The notes below the pieces were generated by a model, which was not told the DNA's origin, ran no database searches, and saw only the letters and a program-made list of their open reading frames with translations. A stretch of 64,000 nucleotides of DNA from Myxococcus qinghaiensis (GTDB taxonomy: Bacteria; Myxococcota; Myxococcia; Myxococcales; Myxococcaceae). Where the stretch lies: contig NZ_JAKCFA010000006.1 in assembly GCF_024198215.1 (NCBI RefSeq), forward strand, positions 186,001-250,000. The letters are read 5' to 3'. The translations under genes were made by a program, and so were the position numbers. Positions 7,989 through 16,471 of the stretch are shown one piece after another. Within the stretch, counting starts at the first letter, position 1, and each line of letters opens with the position of its first letter.

Positions 7989-9031
7989 TTCTGAAGACCT
8001 TCCCGGATGGAGCTCCCAAGGTTGTTCGCCACCACCTTGGCGGCCACCTTGCCCGCGTTGGCGATGGCGCGCGCCTTCGAGCGCCCGTGCGCCTTGATGA
8101 AGATGCGGTCGAACCCGAGGATGGGCGCACCGCCGTACTGGTTCCAGTCGGTGATGTCCTTGATGCGCTGAATCCCGCTGGACAGCATGGCCAGGCCCGC
8201 GCGCCAGCGCAGGCTCTCCTTGTAGGCGTACTGGGCCAGCTCCACCACGGTCTCGTGCACGCCCTCCAACATCTTCAGGCACACGTTGCCCGTGAAGCCG
8301 TCGGTGACGATGACGTCCGCGGTCCCCTTGGGAATGTCGATGCCCTCCACGTTGCCGATGAAGTTGATGTCCTTCATCTCCGACAGCCGCGCATGCGCCT
8401 CCACCACCCGGGGCGGGCCCTTCTGCGGCTCGATGCCGTTGGACAACAGCGCCACCTTGGGCCGCTCGTTGCGGGAGATGATGCGCGCGTACTGCGAGCC
8501 CATGACGGCGAACGTCACCAGGTCATCGGCCGTGGCCTCCACCGTCGCCCCCACGTCGAGGATGAGGGAGAACGGGTCCTCCTTGGCGCCTCGCACCGAG
8601 CGCGTCGGATACACCGTGGCCAGCGCCGCGCGGCGCACGCCGGGGATGAGCTGGAAGTGACGCGCGCACGCCAGCACGCCCGCGCCCGTGTTGCCCGCGG
8701 ACACCAGCGCCTGCGCCTCGCCCTCCGCGACCAGGCGCGCGGCCACCGCCACGGAGGCGTTGGGCTTGCGCGCCAGCGCCTCGCCGGGTTTCTCGTCCAT
8801 GCCGACGAAGTCCGCCGCGTGCTGGACGGAGATGCGCTCGCCGTTGTGCTTCGTCTCCGCGAGCGCGTTGTCGATGAGGGTGCGGTCCCCCACGAGCAAC
8901 GCATGGATGTGGGGTGAGTCCAGGGAGAGCTGCGCGGCGCCGCGCACGACCTCCGCGGGCCCATGGTCCGTCCCCATCACGTCGAAGGCAATCGTCACGG
9001 GCTGCGGCTGTTTGACCACCATGGCCCCCAT
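7985..9031 (-). CDS. plsX: Phosphate acyltransferase PlsX
   Basis: 348 residues, normal for PlsX. FDVMGTDHGPAEVVRGA, the GNTGAG motif, DVGATVEATADDL and VTDGFTGNVCLKMLEG are family signatures. PlsX makes acyl-phosphate from acyl-ACP for PlsY, the first step of phosphatidic acid synthesis, at the inner face of the membrane. The usual neighbours rpmF, fabH and fabD are absent; here it sits 1 base after an MFS gene and overlaps the App1-like gene. The ATG at 9031 has AAAGG upstream; a second ATG three codons later is possible. Confidence 0.97.
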   Translation of the reverse strand: MGAMVVKQPQPVTIAFDVMGTDHGPAEVVRGAAQLSLDSPHIHALLVGDRTLIDNALAETKHNGERISVQHAADFVGMDEKPGEALARKPNASVAVAARLVAEGEAQALVSAGNTGAGVLACARHFQLIPGVRRAALATVYPTRSVRGAKEDPFSLILDVGATVEATADDLVTFAVMGSQYARIISRNERPKVALLSNGIEPQKGPPRVVEAHARLSEMKDINFIGNVEGIDIPKGTADVIVTDGFTGNVCLKMLEGVHETVVELAQYAYKESLRWRAGLAMLSSGIQRIKDITDWNQYGGAPILGFDRIFIKAHGRSKARAIANAGKVAAKVVANNLGSSIREGLQK

Positions 9032-9032
9032 C

Positions 9033-10313
9033 TTACGACCTTTGTCCGGCCCTCGCGCCTGCCATTCTCGCTTGGGTCACGAGGCTGGCCGCCACCACCA
9101 CTCCCACCACCAGCATTCCCGCCGCCGTCCCGTAGGGCGCCCCCGGTCCCAAACGGGTGAAGAGCCACCCGCCCAGCGCCGGCCCCAAAATCCGCCCCAG
9201 GGAGCCCGCCGCCTGGAAGCCCCCCAGCGCCGCACCGAGTCGTTGGGGAGGCGCATGCAGGGAGACCAGCGCGGACAGGCACGGGTTCGTCAGGGCCGAG
9301 CCCACCGCCAACAGCCCCATGACGGGAAACAGCCACCCGTAGGTGGGAGCCACCGGCAGGAGCGCCAGGCCCAACGCCGTGAAGGCGAAGCCCGCCATGG
9401 CCACCTGGGCCTCGCGCCCCGAGCCCCCGCCGCCCTCCCCGCCCACCAGCCGGCGCACCACCCCGCCCTGCACCAGCGCGCTGAGCACGCCCACGACGGC
9501 GAAGAGCCAGCCCGCGCGAAGGCTCGCCTCGCGCAGCACCGCCGCGTCCGTCACCACCGGGTGCAGGAACAGGCCTCCCTCCAGCGCCACCGGGCCCAGG
9601 GAGAGGAAGCGCGTCAGCAGGTAGACGGAGAACGTCCCCTCCATCTGTGAGAACGCGGTGGTGAACAGCAGCATCAGCACCAGGCAGCGCGCGACGACGG
9701 GCAGCCGCAGCGCCTGGACGGCGCCCTTCAGCGTGCGCACATGCCCCTCCGGCCCGCCCTCCACCCGCGACTCCGGGAGGAAGAACCAGGTGCAGGCCAG
9801 GTTGACGGCCACCAGCCCCGCCGCGAACAGGCCAATGGCCAGGTTGCCGCCCCAGGCACCCAGGAAGCCGCCCAGCGCGGGCCCCAGCACGAAGCCCAGC
9901 CCGAAGGCCGCTCCGATGACGCCCATGCCCCGCGCGCGCTCCTCAGGACGGGTGATGTCCGCGACGACGGCCTGCGCGGTGGCGATGTTGCCGCCGGAGA
10001 TGCCGTCGATGACGCGCGCCAGGAAGAGCAGCGGCAGCGAGTCCGCCAGGGCGAAGAGCAGGTAGCCCAACAGCGAGCCCACCTGACTGAGCAGCAGCAC
10101 CGGCCTGCGCCCGTACCTGTCACTCAGCCGACCGAGCACCGGCGCCGCCACCAGCTGCATCAGCGAATAGACGGAGATGAGCAGCCCCACCGTGAAGGGC
10201 GAGGCACCGAACTTCACTCCGTACACGCCCAGCTGCGGAATCAGGATGCCGAACCCGATGAGGTCCAGGGACACGATTCCGAAGACGACGCGCAGTGACG
10301 CCGTCCGGCTCAC
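9033..10313 (-). CDS. MFS efflux transporter (DHA1/TetA-like)
   Basis: 426 residues with about 12 hydrophobic helices. MFS motif A is clear (GRLSDRYGRRPVLL in the 2-3 loop), and the fifth-helix region reads ADITRPEERARGMGVIGAAFGLGF with LGPALGG, typical of TetA-like drug/H+ antiporters. The GTG start has GGGAG 6 bases upstream. It is the first gene of the MFS-plsX-App1 operon. Substrate unknown. Confidence 0.92.
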   Translation of the reverse strand: MSRTASLRVVFGIVSLDLIGFGILIPQLGVYGVKFGASPFTVGLLISVYSLMQLVAAPVLGRLSDRYGRRPVLLLSQVGSLLGYLLFALADSLPLLFLARVIDGISGGNIATAQAVVADITRPEERARGMGVIGAAFGLGFVLGPALGGFLGAWGGNLAIGLFAAGLVAVNLACTWFFLPESRVEGGPEGHVRTLKGAVQALRLPVVARCLVLMLLFTTAFSQMEGTFSVYLLTRFLSLGPVALEGGLFLHPVVTDAAVLREASLRAGWLFAVVGVLSALVQGGVVRRLVGGEGGGGSGREAQVAMAGFAFTALGLALLPVAPTYGWLFPVMGLLAVGSALTNPCLSALVSLHAPPQRLGAALGGFQAAGSLGRILGPALGGWLFTRLGPGAPYGTAAGMLVVGVVVAASLVTQARMAGARAGQRS

Positions 10314-10336
10314 CCGTAGCTCCCTTGCTGGAAATG

Positions 10337-10374
10337 AAAAACCGCCGGAGCGCGGAAGATAGCGCCCCGGCGGT
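10337..10374 (-). terminator. Intrinsic terminator after gltC
   Basis: ACCGCCGG-A-GCGC (10341-10353) pairs with GCGC-C-CCGGCGGT (10362-10374) around an 8-base loop. On the minus strand the stem is followed by a TTTTT run, the canonical layout. It closes the gltBAC operon before the MFS gene. Confidence 0.85.
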
Positions 10375-10422
10375 CTGAAAGGCGCGGCAACTCCGCGCCC
10401 CGCGACGATTTGACGCTCCCGA

Positions 10423-12474
10423 CTACATCGCCTCGGCGGACTGCACGTTGCGGTTCGCCGTGTCGCGGTCGATGCAGCCCTTGGTCAGCGTGTACTGGTA
10501 CGTGCCCAGCTCGTCGCGCCAGTACTCACCCTCGTACGGCCAGTAGAGCTCGTCATCCGGCACCGCCACCGAGAACTTGTACTTCTTGACGATGGACGTG
10601 CGCCCGCCCGCCTTGAGCTGGTCCTCGAGGAACTCCTTCTCCTTCGTCGTCGTCTCGAACTTGATGCGCAGGCCGTTGGCCAGCAGCTGCTTGAGCGCGA
10701 CGAGCTCCGTCTCCAGCTTGCCCTTGGCCATGATGCCCGCCTTGGAGATGAGCTCGGTGCGGTGGACCTTCAGCTCCTCCAGGAGGCTCTTGGAGAGCTC
10801 GGAGTACTTGAAGGTGTCACCGCGGCTGGCGAACGCGTCCATCTCCCCTTCCAGCTCGAGGATGGAGTCGTTCGTCTTGCGCAGGTCCTGGTCCGTGAGG
10901 GCCAGACGCAGGATGCGCTCCAGGATGATGTCCGTCTCGTTCTTCTCCAGGCCGTCCTTGTTCTTCTTCTGCACCTCCGCGAGCACCGTGTAGTACTCGC
11001 CCGCTTCCATGTTCTTCTTCACCAGCGACTCGAGCTGGTCATGGACCGGCAGGTACGTGCGCTCGAAGTCCTGGAGGATGATGTTGGACTCGCGGTAGCG
11101 GCAGTTCTCGTAATAGATGACCGCCTTGAGGATGAGCGCCTCCGGGAAGTACTCCTCGCGGAAGAAGGGCGACGACAGGGTGATGAGATTGCCCAGCGCC
11201 TGCTCGAACTGGCCCACGCGGTAGTTGGCCCAGCTCGCCTCGAAGAGCGACTCCAGCCACTGCGTGTTTCCGCGCTCCACCTTGCCCAGGTAGAACAGCG
11301 CGAAGCGGTTCTGCTGCATGCCGTAGTGCGTCCGGGCCAGCTGCATGAACGCCAGCTCGCGCAGGGACTTGTCCGCCTTGGCCTGGTCGGCGGACTTGCC
11401 GGCCATGGGACGGGTGAGGCGCACCACTTCCTTCATCGCCTCCACCGAGGCCAGCATCTCCCCGGCGCCGCGCTTGGCCGCCGCGTCCTTCTGACGGCTG
11501 CCGTTGCGGAACGAGGCCAGGCCGTCCAGGTACCGCGCGCGCGGGTAGAACGGGTCCGTCTTGGGAATCAGCAGCGTCAGCCGCTGCACCTCCGCGAAGC
11601 TCTTGTCCGCGTCCGCGTTCTGGCCCACCTGGTCCAGGGCGCGACCGCGCACGAAGTGGTAGCGCGCCAGCAGGTAGCGGAACTCGTTGCGGTACTTCTC
11701 AGGGAACTCCTGGTTCGCGTGACGGGCAATCTCGTCGAGGATGACCGTCTCGTTCTTCGTCTTGCGGCTGATGAAGAACAGCCACTCCAGGCTGGTCTTG
11801 AAGAACTTGGTGGAGGGCCCCAGCGCGAGCAGCTTGGAGAACTCGCCCAGCGACGAGTGGTACATGCCCATGCGGTAGAGCGACTTGGCCAGCACGTAGC
11901 GCGCCTCGGTGTGCAGACCCGCGAGCTTCGGGTCCGCCAGGAGCTCGTGCGCCGACATGGCGGCCTTCTCGTACTCGTCGTTCTTGAAGAGGCTGACGGT
12001 GATGTCCAGCCGCTGGCGGTCCGCCGTCTTGCCGGACACGTCCACCGCGTCGAAGGACATGGTGGGCGCGGGCGTCTTGGGCGCCTCCTGCGTGAGGTCC
12101 ATCCCGAAGCCGCCGTTGTTGGCCGGAGCCGGGGGCGGCGTGGGCGTGGGGGCCGGCGCGGGCGTCGCGTCGGTGGACGCGGCGGGGCTCGTCACGGCGG
12201 CGGGAGCAGTCCCGGGGGTCGGAGCGGGAGTGAGGGCCGCTTCATCCGGGCCGTCCTCCTCCACGGGCGCGGGGGCCGTCTTGCCCTTCGCGCCGCGCGT
12301 CGGCTTCTTCTTCTTGGAGGACTTGGAGGAGGAGGCGCCCTTCTTCTTCTTCTTGGACTTGGACTGACCACCCAGGTCCAGTCCCTCGAAGTTCTGGGCG
12401 AACGAAGGGGCCGTCCACACGAGCGCGAGCCCGAGGACGGCGAAGCGGATGAGCCTGAAGGAGCGCAGCATCAT
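10423..12474 (-). CDS. gltC: Gliding motility periplasmic TPR protein GltC
   Basis: 683 residues. A signal peptide (about residues 1-26, ending SFAQ) is followed by a very Lys/Ser-rich segment (residues 35-65), a Pro/Ala/Thr-rich linker to about residue 130, and then TPR-like helices over the rest. In Myxococcus xanthus the G1 gliding cluster is gltK, gltB, gltA, gltC, where GltC is a periplasmic TPR protein contacting the outer-membrane GltA/GltB/GltK complex. The ATG overlaps the gltA stop (ATGA). Order, sizes and the divergent lipoprotein all fit; identification rests on this synteny plus domain type. Confidence 0.85.
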   Translation of the reverse strand: MMLRSFRLIRFAVLGLALVWTAPSFAQNFEGLDLGGQSKSKKKKKGASSSKSSKKKKPTRGAKGKTAPAPVEEDGPDEAALTPAPTPGTAPAAVTSPAASTDATPAPAPTPTPPPAPANNGGFGMDLTQEAPKTPAPTMSFDAVDVSGKTADRQRLDITVSLFKNDEYEKAAMSAHELLADPKLAGLHTEARYVLAKSLYRMGMYHSSLGEFSKLLALGPSTKFFKTSLEWLFFISRKTKNETVILDEIARHANQEFPEKYRNEFRYLLARYHFVRGRALDQVGQNADADKSFAEVQRLTLLIPKTDPFYPRARYLDGLASFRNGSRQKDAAAKRGAGEMLASVEAMKEVVRLTRPMAGKSADQAKADKSLRELAFMQLARTHYGMQQNRFALFYLGKVERGNTQWLESLFEASWANYRVGQFEQALGNLITLSSPFFREEYFPEALILKAVIYYENCRYRESNIILQDFERTYLPVHDQLESLVKKNMEAGEYYTVLAEVQKKNKDGLEKNETDIILERILRLALTDQDLRKTNDSILELEGEMDAFASRGDTFKYSELSKSLLEELKVHRTELISKAGIMAKGKLETELVALKQLLANGLRIKFETTTKEKEFLEDQLKAGGRTSIVKKYKFSVAVPDDELYWPYEGEYWRDELGTYQYTLTKGCIDRDTANRNVQSAEAM

Positions 12475-13259
12475 CGTGACTCGGGGTTGGACGACGGGAA
12501 GAAGAAGGACACGCCCAGCTCGAACAGCAGTTGGTTGCGCAGGTAGTTGTCGGTGCGGCCCTTCTCCACGTAGATGAGGTCGCGCACCTCCGTGCGCAGC
12601 GTCACCCAGCGGTTGAAGAAGAAGCGAAGGCCCACGCCCACGTTGCCGCCGGGGGTCATGTAGTCCTTGGCCAGCAGGCCCGTGGTGTCATCCAGGTCCG
12701 GTCCCCGGTACTGGATGACGGAAGCGCCGACCACGCCGTACAGGTCGAAGTGGACGAACTTCTCCGCCAGGAGCGACAGCTTCCCGTAGATGGGCGCCCA
12801 CTGGAGGTCCACGCCGCCCATGAGCTTGAGCTGGCCGGGAGCCCGCCCGTCCAACTCCCCCTTGGTGGGAGAGGAGCAGCCGCGCGTGGAGCCGTCCGTG
12901 CCGTCGGAGAAGGTGCAGATCTGCGCCGCGCCCGACACCGCGTTGAGCGCGTAGCCCGCCCGCAGGCTGACGCCAATCGTCTCCACGGGGTGGTAGGTGA
13001 GCACGCCGCCGAAGATGTACTTGGTGAAGAAGGCGTCGCGCAGCGACAGCGTCGCGGACGGGCTGAACTCGAAGCGCCCCTTCTTCAGGAACACGTGCCC
13101 GGACACGGGCCGCACGCGCTCACGCAGGGGGCCGAGCCGGTCCTTGTCCACCTCGGAGACGTCGCCGGCCTCCTCCTCTTCGGAAGTCGTGGTCTGCGCG
13201 CTCGCCAGCACGGGCATGACGAGACAGAGGGTCAACAGCCAACGGAAGACGGGCTTCAT
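12471..13259 (-). CDS. gltA: Gliding motility outer-membrane beta-barrel protein GltA
   Basis: 262 residues. Signal peptide ends near residue 22 (VLASAQ); a short acidic segment follows, then alternating amphipathic strands with aromatic ends (for example FGGVLTYHPVETIGVSLRAGY) to the C-terminal LGVSFFFP, typical of a small beta-barrel. The internal GCSSP and ICTF cysteines may form a loop disulphide. The ATG overlaps the gltB stop (ATGA) and its own stop overlaps gltC. In M. xanthus GltA and GltB are the outer-membrane pores of the Agl-Glt gliding complex; which of the two paralogues is A and which is B is assigned from gene order only. Confidence 0.78.
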   Translation of the reverse strand: MKPVFRWLLTLCLVMPVLASAQTTTSEEEEAGDVSEVDKDRLGPLRERVRPVSGHVFLKKGRFEFSPSATLSLRDAFFTKYIFGGVLTYHPVETIGVSLRAGYALNAVSGAAQICTFSDGTDGSTRGCSSPTKGELDGRAPGQLKLMGGVDLQWAPIYGKLSLLAEKFVHFDLYGVVGASVIQYRGPDLDDTTGLLAKDYMTPGGNVGVGLRFFFNRWVTLRTEVRDLIYVEKGRTDNYLRNQLLFELGVSFFFPSSNPESR

Positions 13260-14080
13260 TCCGCGTCCCTCCCCGTCGAACGGAAGGGCAGGAACAGCGA
13301 GATGCCGGCGTTGAGGGTCATGACGTTCTGGATGGCCCCCTTGGCGCTGCCCAGGGGCTGATCCACATAGGAGGTGTTGATGAGCGCCACGTTCACCGCG
13401 ATGAAGTCCTGCGCCACGAAGCGCATGCCCAGGCCCAGGTCCGCGGCGGGGTTGAGGCCGCGCCCCGGCAGCGACGAGGTCTCCGTCTTCACCACGCCCG
13501 CGCCCGCCAGCAGGTAGCCGTCGAAGTGCAGGATGGAGTTGAGGAAGGCCACCTTGCCGTACAGCGGGCTCCACTCCACGTCGCCCATGGCGGACCACTC
13601 GGGCACCGAGTTGTAGATCTTGCTGTTGAAGGTGCGCTTGGCGGTGCGCACGTCGTCGGACGGCACCACCTGCATCAGCGAGCCGCGCGCGGAGATGGCC
13701 AGCGTGTCCGCCAGGTAGTACGCGCCGCGCAGGGACGCTCCCACCTTGGAGTAGAACGGATCATTGACGGAGACGCTGATGAGCGGCGTCAGCTCGAACC
13801 GTCCCTGCTTCCGGTACACCTTCCGCTGGACGCTCTTCACCCGGTCCTCCTGGGTGATGTCGGTCAGCGGGGGCAAGGCCTCGGGAGGTGGAGCCTCCTC
13901 TTCGACGGGGCGGGTGGCTGTGCTCGCGGGCGCGGCCTCCTCCGCCGGCGGTGGCGTGGGTGATTCTTCGGACTTGGGCTGGGTCTCTTCCGTGAGGTCG
14001 AGTCCCATGCCCTCCTGGCTCTGCGCGGGTGCCAGTGCGGGCACCAGGCACAGCGCGAGCAGCAACGTGTGGCGATTCAA
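13256..14080 (-). CDS. gltB: Gliding motility outer-membrane beta-barrel protein GltB
   Basis: 274 residues. The start must be TTG at 14080: no in-frame ATG or GTG precedes it nearby, the next ATG is inside the mature protein, and ACGGAG lies about 9 bases upstream. The signal peptide ends LAPAQS; an acidic Pro/Glu-rich region (about residues 20-75) follows, then a beta-barrel of the same family as GltA, with a similar KGRFE/QGRFELTP strand and a closing AGISLFLPF. It is the first gene of the gltBAC operon, next to the divergent gltK. The N-terminal GLDLTEE resembles GMDLTQE in GltC. Confidence 0.78.
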   Translation of the reverse strand: MNRHTLLLALCLVPALAPAQSQEGMGLDLTEETQPKSEESPTPPPAEEAAPASTATRPVEEEAPPPEALPPLTDITQEDRVKSVQRKVYRKQGRFELTPLISVSVNDPFYSKVGASLRGAYYLADTLAISARGSLMQVVPSDDVRTAKRTFNSKIYNSVPEWSAMGDVEWSPLYGKVAFLNSILHFDGYLLAGAGVVKTETSSLPGRGLNPAADLGLGMRFVAQDFIAVNVALINTSYVDQPLGSAKGAIQNVMTLNAGISLFLPFRSTGRDAE

Positions 14081-14338
14081 ACCGGGGGCTCCGTGGGGGA
14101 GGGGGGGAAAGACTCCACCGGGGGTTCAGCGCGACTCTTCGCTTCGCCATCCTATCGGCCGTATTCCCGAGCGGCAACCGCCCCTGCGTGCCTGTCTACT
14201 CTGTATCTCTCCGGTATTCCTGCACAATTCTAGACTGGACACCGCGCCGCGCGAGCGTTGGCAGCCCCAGGTGCTGTGCTACCCTGGAAGGGCTGGTCGC
14301 GGGCCCCCCCGTGCCCCCTCCCCCTTTGTCGAGGTCTC
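14081..14338. promoter_or_regulatory. Divergent regulatory region gltB / gltK
   Basis: 258 bp between two divergent start codons; it must hold promoters for both. An AT-richer patch at 14215-14240 with TAGACT at 14231 may be a -10 element reading toward gltK, but I find no good -35. The stretch near gltB is a run of G (minus strand C). No strong dyad stands out. Confidence 0.5.
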
Positions 14339-14839
14339 ATGAAGATGTCCCTGCGAGCCGCCTTCCTCGTGTCCACCGCGCTGTTGCTCGGGGGATGCAA
14401 GGTCAGCAGCGAGATTGGCAAGCCGTGCACCCTGGTCCGGAAGGCGCTGCCCGAGGAGAACTCGCCGACCAAGACCATGCCCGTGCTGGAGAGCGAAGTG
14501 GCGGACCGCCAGGACTTCATCTCCTTCGGCTCATTGGAGTGCGAGGACCTCATCTGTGTGCGGGATCAGGACTACCCCCGCGCGCGCACCGCGGAGGGCG
14601 AGGTGGACCTGACGGCGGCGGCGATGGGCTACTGCAGCAAGCCCTGCGTCGAGGGCTCCAACGCGTGCGAGGTGAAGGACACGTCCGACGTGGAGCCGAA
14701 CCTCCCGGGCCGGATGGCCTGCCGTTCGCTGCTGCTGGACCAGGACACGCTCGACGCGCTGCGTTCCGCGGATGAGGGCTTCTACCGACGGACCTTCGGC
14801 GAGAACAACTCGCCCTTCTTCTGCGCCGGGAACATCTGA
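14339..14839 (+). CDS. gltK: Gliding motility lipoprotein GltK (CglC)
   Basis: 166 residues. Lipoprotein signal with lipobox LLGGC, Cys at about residue 19 and Lys at +2. The mature part is short and has about eight more cysteines (GKPCT, LECEDLICV, YCSKPC, NACEV, ACRS, FFCAG), suggesting disulphide bonding in the periplasm or at the surface. GAGG precedes the ATG. In M. xanthus gltK (cglC) lies beside gltBAC and encodes an outer-membrane lipoprotein needed for adventurous gliding, whose product can be passed between cells. Assignment is from lipobox, Cys-rich composition and synteny. Confidence 0.82.
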   Translation: MKMSLRAAFLVSTALLLGGCKVSSEIGKPCTLVRKALPEENSPTKTMPVLESEVADRQDFISFGSLECEDLICVRDQDYPRARTAEGEVDLTAAAMGYCSKPCVEGSNACEVKDTSDVEPNLPGRMACRSLLLDQDTLDALRSADEGFYRRTFGENNSPFFCAGNI

Positions 14840-14903
14840 CGCGCGGGGTGGGTGACACTTTCGTGCGCGGGGGCTAGACCTTTTCCCGCGCTTGATTCGT
14901 AAA

Positions 14904-14939
14904 GGCAGGGCCCGCGTCGTCCGCGCAAGGAGCCCTGCC
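14904..14939 (+). promoter_or_regulatory. Hairpin with the vWA gene's ribosome-binding site in its loop
   Basis: GGCAGGG (14904-14910) pairs with CCCTGCC (14933-14939). AAGGAG (14927-14932), the likely Shine-Dalgarno of the gene starting at 14942, sits at the end of the 22-base loop beside the stem. Could modulate translation; could be chance in this GC-rich DNA. Confidence 0.35.
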
Positions 14940-14941
14940 TC

Positions 14942-16363
14942 ATGAATCGTACGGTCCTCTTCCTGTCCCTGGCCGGTGGCCTGGCCCTCACCGCCCTGGT
15001 GTTGGGCCTGCCCCAGGTGACCCGCCCGAGGACGGAGCCCGTCGTCGCGGTGAAGACGCCGCCTCCGACGCCTCCCCTCCCCGTGCAAGGCACGCCCGGC
15101 TCGCTGACGATGACGAGCCGCCTGTCGCATCCGTATGTGCCCGCGGGCAGCTCGGAGGTCTTCGCCACGGTGGACCTGATGGGCGCCGAGGTCCCCGGCT
15201 CCAAGCGCCGCCCGGTGAATCTGGCGCTGGTCATCGACCGCTCGGGGTCCATGAGCGGCTACAAGCTGGCGCAGGCGAAGCAGGCCGCGCGGCACCTGGT
15301 GGGGCTGCTGCGGGACGAGGACCGGCTGGCCATCGTCCACTACGGCTCGGACGTGAAGAGCCTGCCGTCGGCGCAGGCCACGGCCGCGCAGCGCGAGCGG
15401 ATGCTCCAGTACGTGGACGGCATCTGGGATGACGGCGGCACCAACATCTCCGCGGGCCTGTCCGCGGGCCGCTACCAGCTCTCCACCGCGCAGGAGGGCT
15501 TCGGCGTCAACCGCCTCATCCTCTTGAGCGACGGCCAGCCCACCGAGGGCATCACCGACGACGAGGGCCTGACGCGGCAGGTGCGCGAGCTGCGCGCCAC
15601 GGGCATCACGGTGAGCGCCATCGGCGTGGGCACCGACTTCAACGAGGACCTGATGCAGGGCTTCGCCGAGTACGGCGCGGGTGCCTACGGCTACCTCGAG
15701 GACGCGGGCCAGCTGGCGGCGCTCTTCCAGAAGGACCTCCAGCAGGCCTCCACCACGGTGGCGCGGGACGTGACGCTCACCTTCACGCTGCCCACGGGCA
15801 CGGTGCTGGGCGAGGTGCTGGGCTACAACGCGCGGCAGTCCGGCAACCAGGTGATGGTGTCGCTGCCGAACTTCTCCGCCGGCCAGTTGGAGCGCGTCGT
15901 CGTGCGCCTGTCGACGACGGGCGACTCGGTGGGCCAGACGGTGCGGGTGACGGACCTGACGCTCAACTACACCGACCTCATCCGCAACGTGGGCGTGGAG
16001 AACGGCGCCGCGCTGTCCGCGGTGGTGACGGACCGGCAGGAGGAGATTGTCGCGAAGCAGGACAAGGACGCCACGGTGTACGCGGTGCGGGCGCGCAGCG
16101 CGCAGAACCTCCAGAAGGCCGCCGAGGCCCTGCGCGACGGCCGCCGCGAGGAGGCCAAGGGCTACATCCAGCAGAACCAGGCGATGTTCAACGAGGCGAG
16201 CGCGGTGGCGAGCCCGGCGGCGGTGGCCTCGGACCTGGCCGAGCAGCAGGCCACGCTGGACGAGTACGAGAGCGCCGGCAGCGACGAAGAGGTCCGCTCC
16301 GCCGCGAAGAAGTCCAAGGTGAAGGCCCTGCGCGGCTTCGGCAAGGTGGGCTCGACCTACTGA
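14942..16363 (+). CDS. vWA-domain protein, membrane-anchored or secreted
   Basis: 473 residues. The N-terminal hydrophobic segment (about residues 5-23) acts as a signal or anchor, followed by a Pro/Thr linker. The vWA domain begins near residue 95: LALVIDRSGSMSG is a complete DxSxS MIDAS, with the Thr in DDGGTNISAGLSAG and LILLSDGQPTEG as the third loop. The C-terminal third is helical, then DEYESAGSDEEV and a basic end. It probably binds partners through a metal ion in the periplasm or outside. It follows gltK by 102 bp on the same strand; the gliding adhesin CglB is also a vWA protein, but this one lacks a lipobox and is not CglB by length or cysteine content. Role unknown. Confidence 0.85.
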   Translation: MNRTVLFLSLAGGLALTALVLGLPQVTRPRTEPVVAVKTPPPTPPLPVQGTPGSLTMTSRLSHPYVPAGSSEVFATVDLMGAEVPGSKRRPVNLALVIDRSGSMSGYKLAQAKQAARHLVGLLRDEDRLAIVHYGSDVKSLPSAQATAAQRERMLQYVDGIWDDGGTNISAGLSAGRYQLSTAQEGFGVNRLILLSDGQPTEGITDDEGLTRQVRELRATGITVSAIGVGTDFNEDLMQGFAEYGAGAYGYLEDAGQLAALFQKDLQQASTTVARDVTLTFTLPTGTVLGEVLGYNARQSGNQVMVSLPNFSAGQLERVVVRLSTTGDSVGQTVRVTDLTLNYTDLIRNVGVENGAALSAVVTDRQEEIVAKQDKDATVYAVRARSAQNLQKAAEALRDGRREEAKGYIQQNQAMFNEASAVASPAAVASDLAEQQATLDEYESAGSDEEVRSAAKKSKVKALRGFGKVGSTY

Positions 16364-16405
16364 CGGACCCGAGGCCCGCGCGTCTCACGCGGGCTCGACA
16401 CACAC

Positions 16406-16453
16406 CACCCCGCTTCCGCACGGTGCTCACGAGCGCCGGATGGAAGCGGGGTG
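16406..16453. terminator. Long bidirectional terminator-like hairpin
   Basis: CACCCCGCTTCC (16406-16417) pairs perfectly with GGAAGCGGGGTG (16442-16453); inside the 24-base loop GGTGCTC and GAGCGCC can also pair with one G-U. TTTCATTT follows on the plus strand. It lies between convergent genes, so it probably stops transcription from the vWA gene and may serve both. Confidence 0.75.
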
Positions 16454-16471
16454 TTTCATTTCAGGGGGCGG

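Noticed and set aside
6951..8282. Longer 443-codon start for the App1-like gene
   Set aside because: The extension is plsX sequence in a wrong frame; GTG at 7988 overlapping the plsX stop is the natural start.
12471..13598. Longer 375-codon start for gltA
   Set aside because: The extra N-terminus re-reads gltB in another frame; the ATG at 13259 opens a proper signal peptide and overlaps the gltB stop.
14258..14275. TTGGCAG...GTGCT resembling a sigma54 promoter before gltK
   Set aside because: The GG and GC are 11 bases apart rather than the required 10, and the -12 element is GTGC not TTGC.
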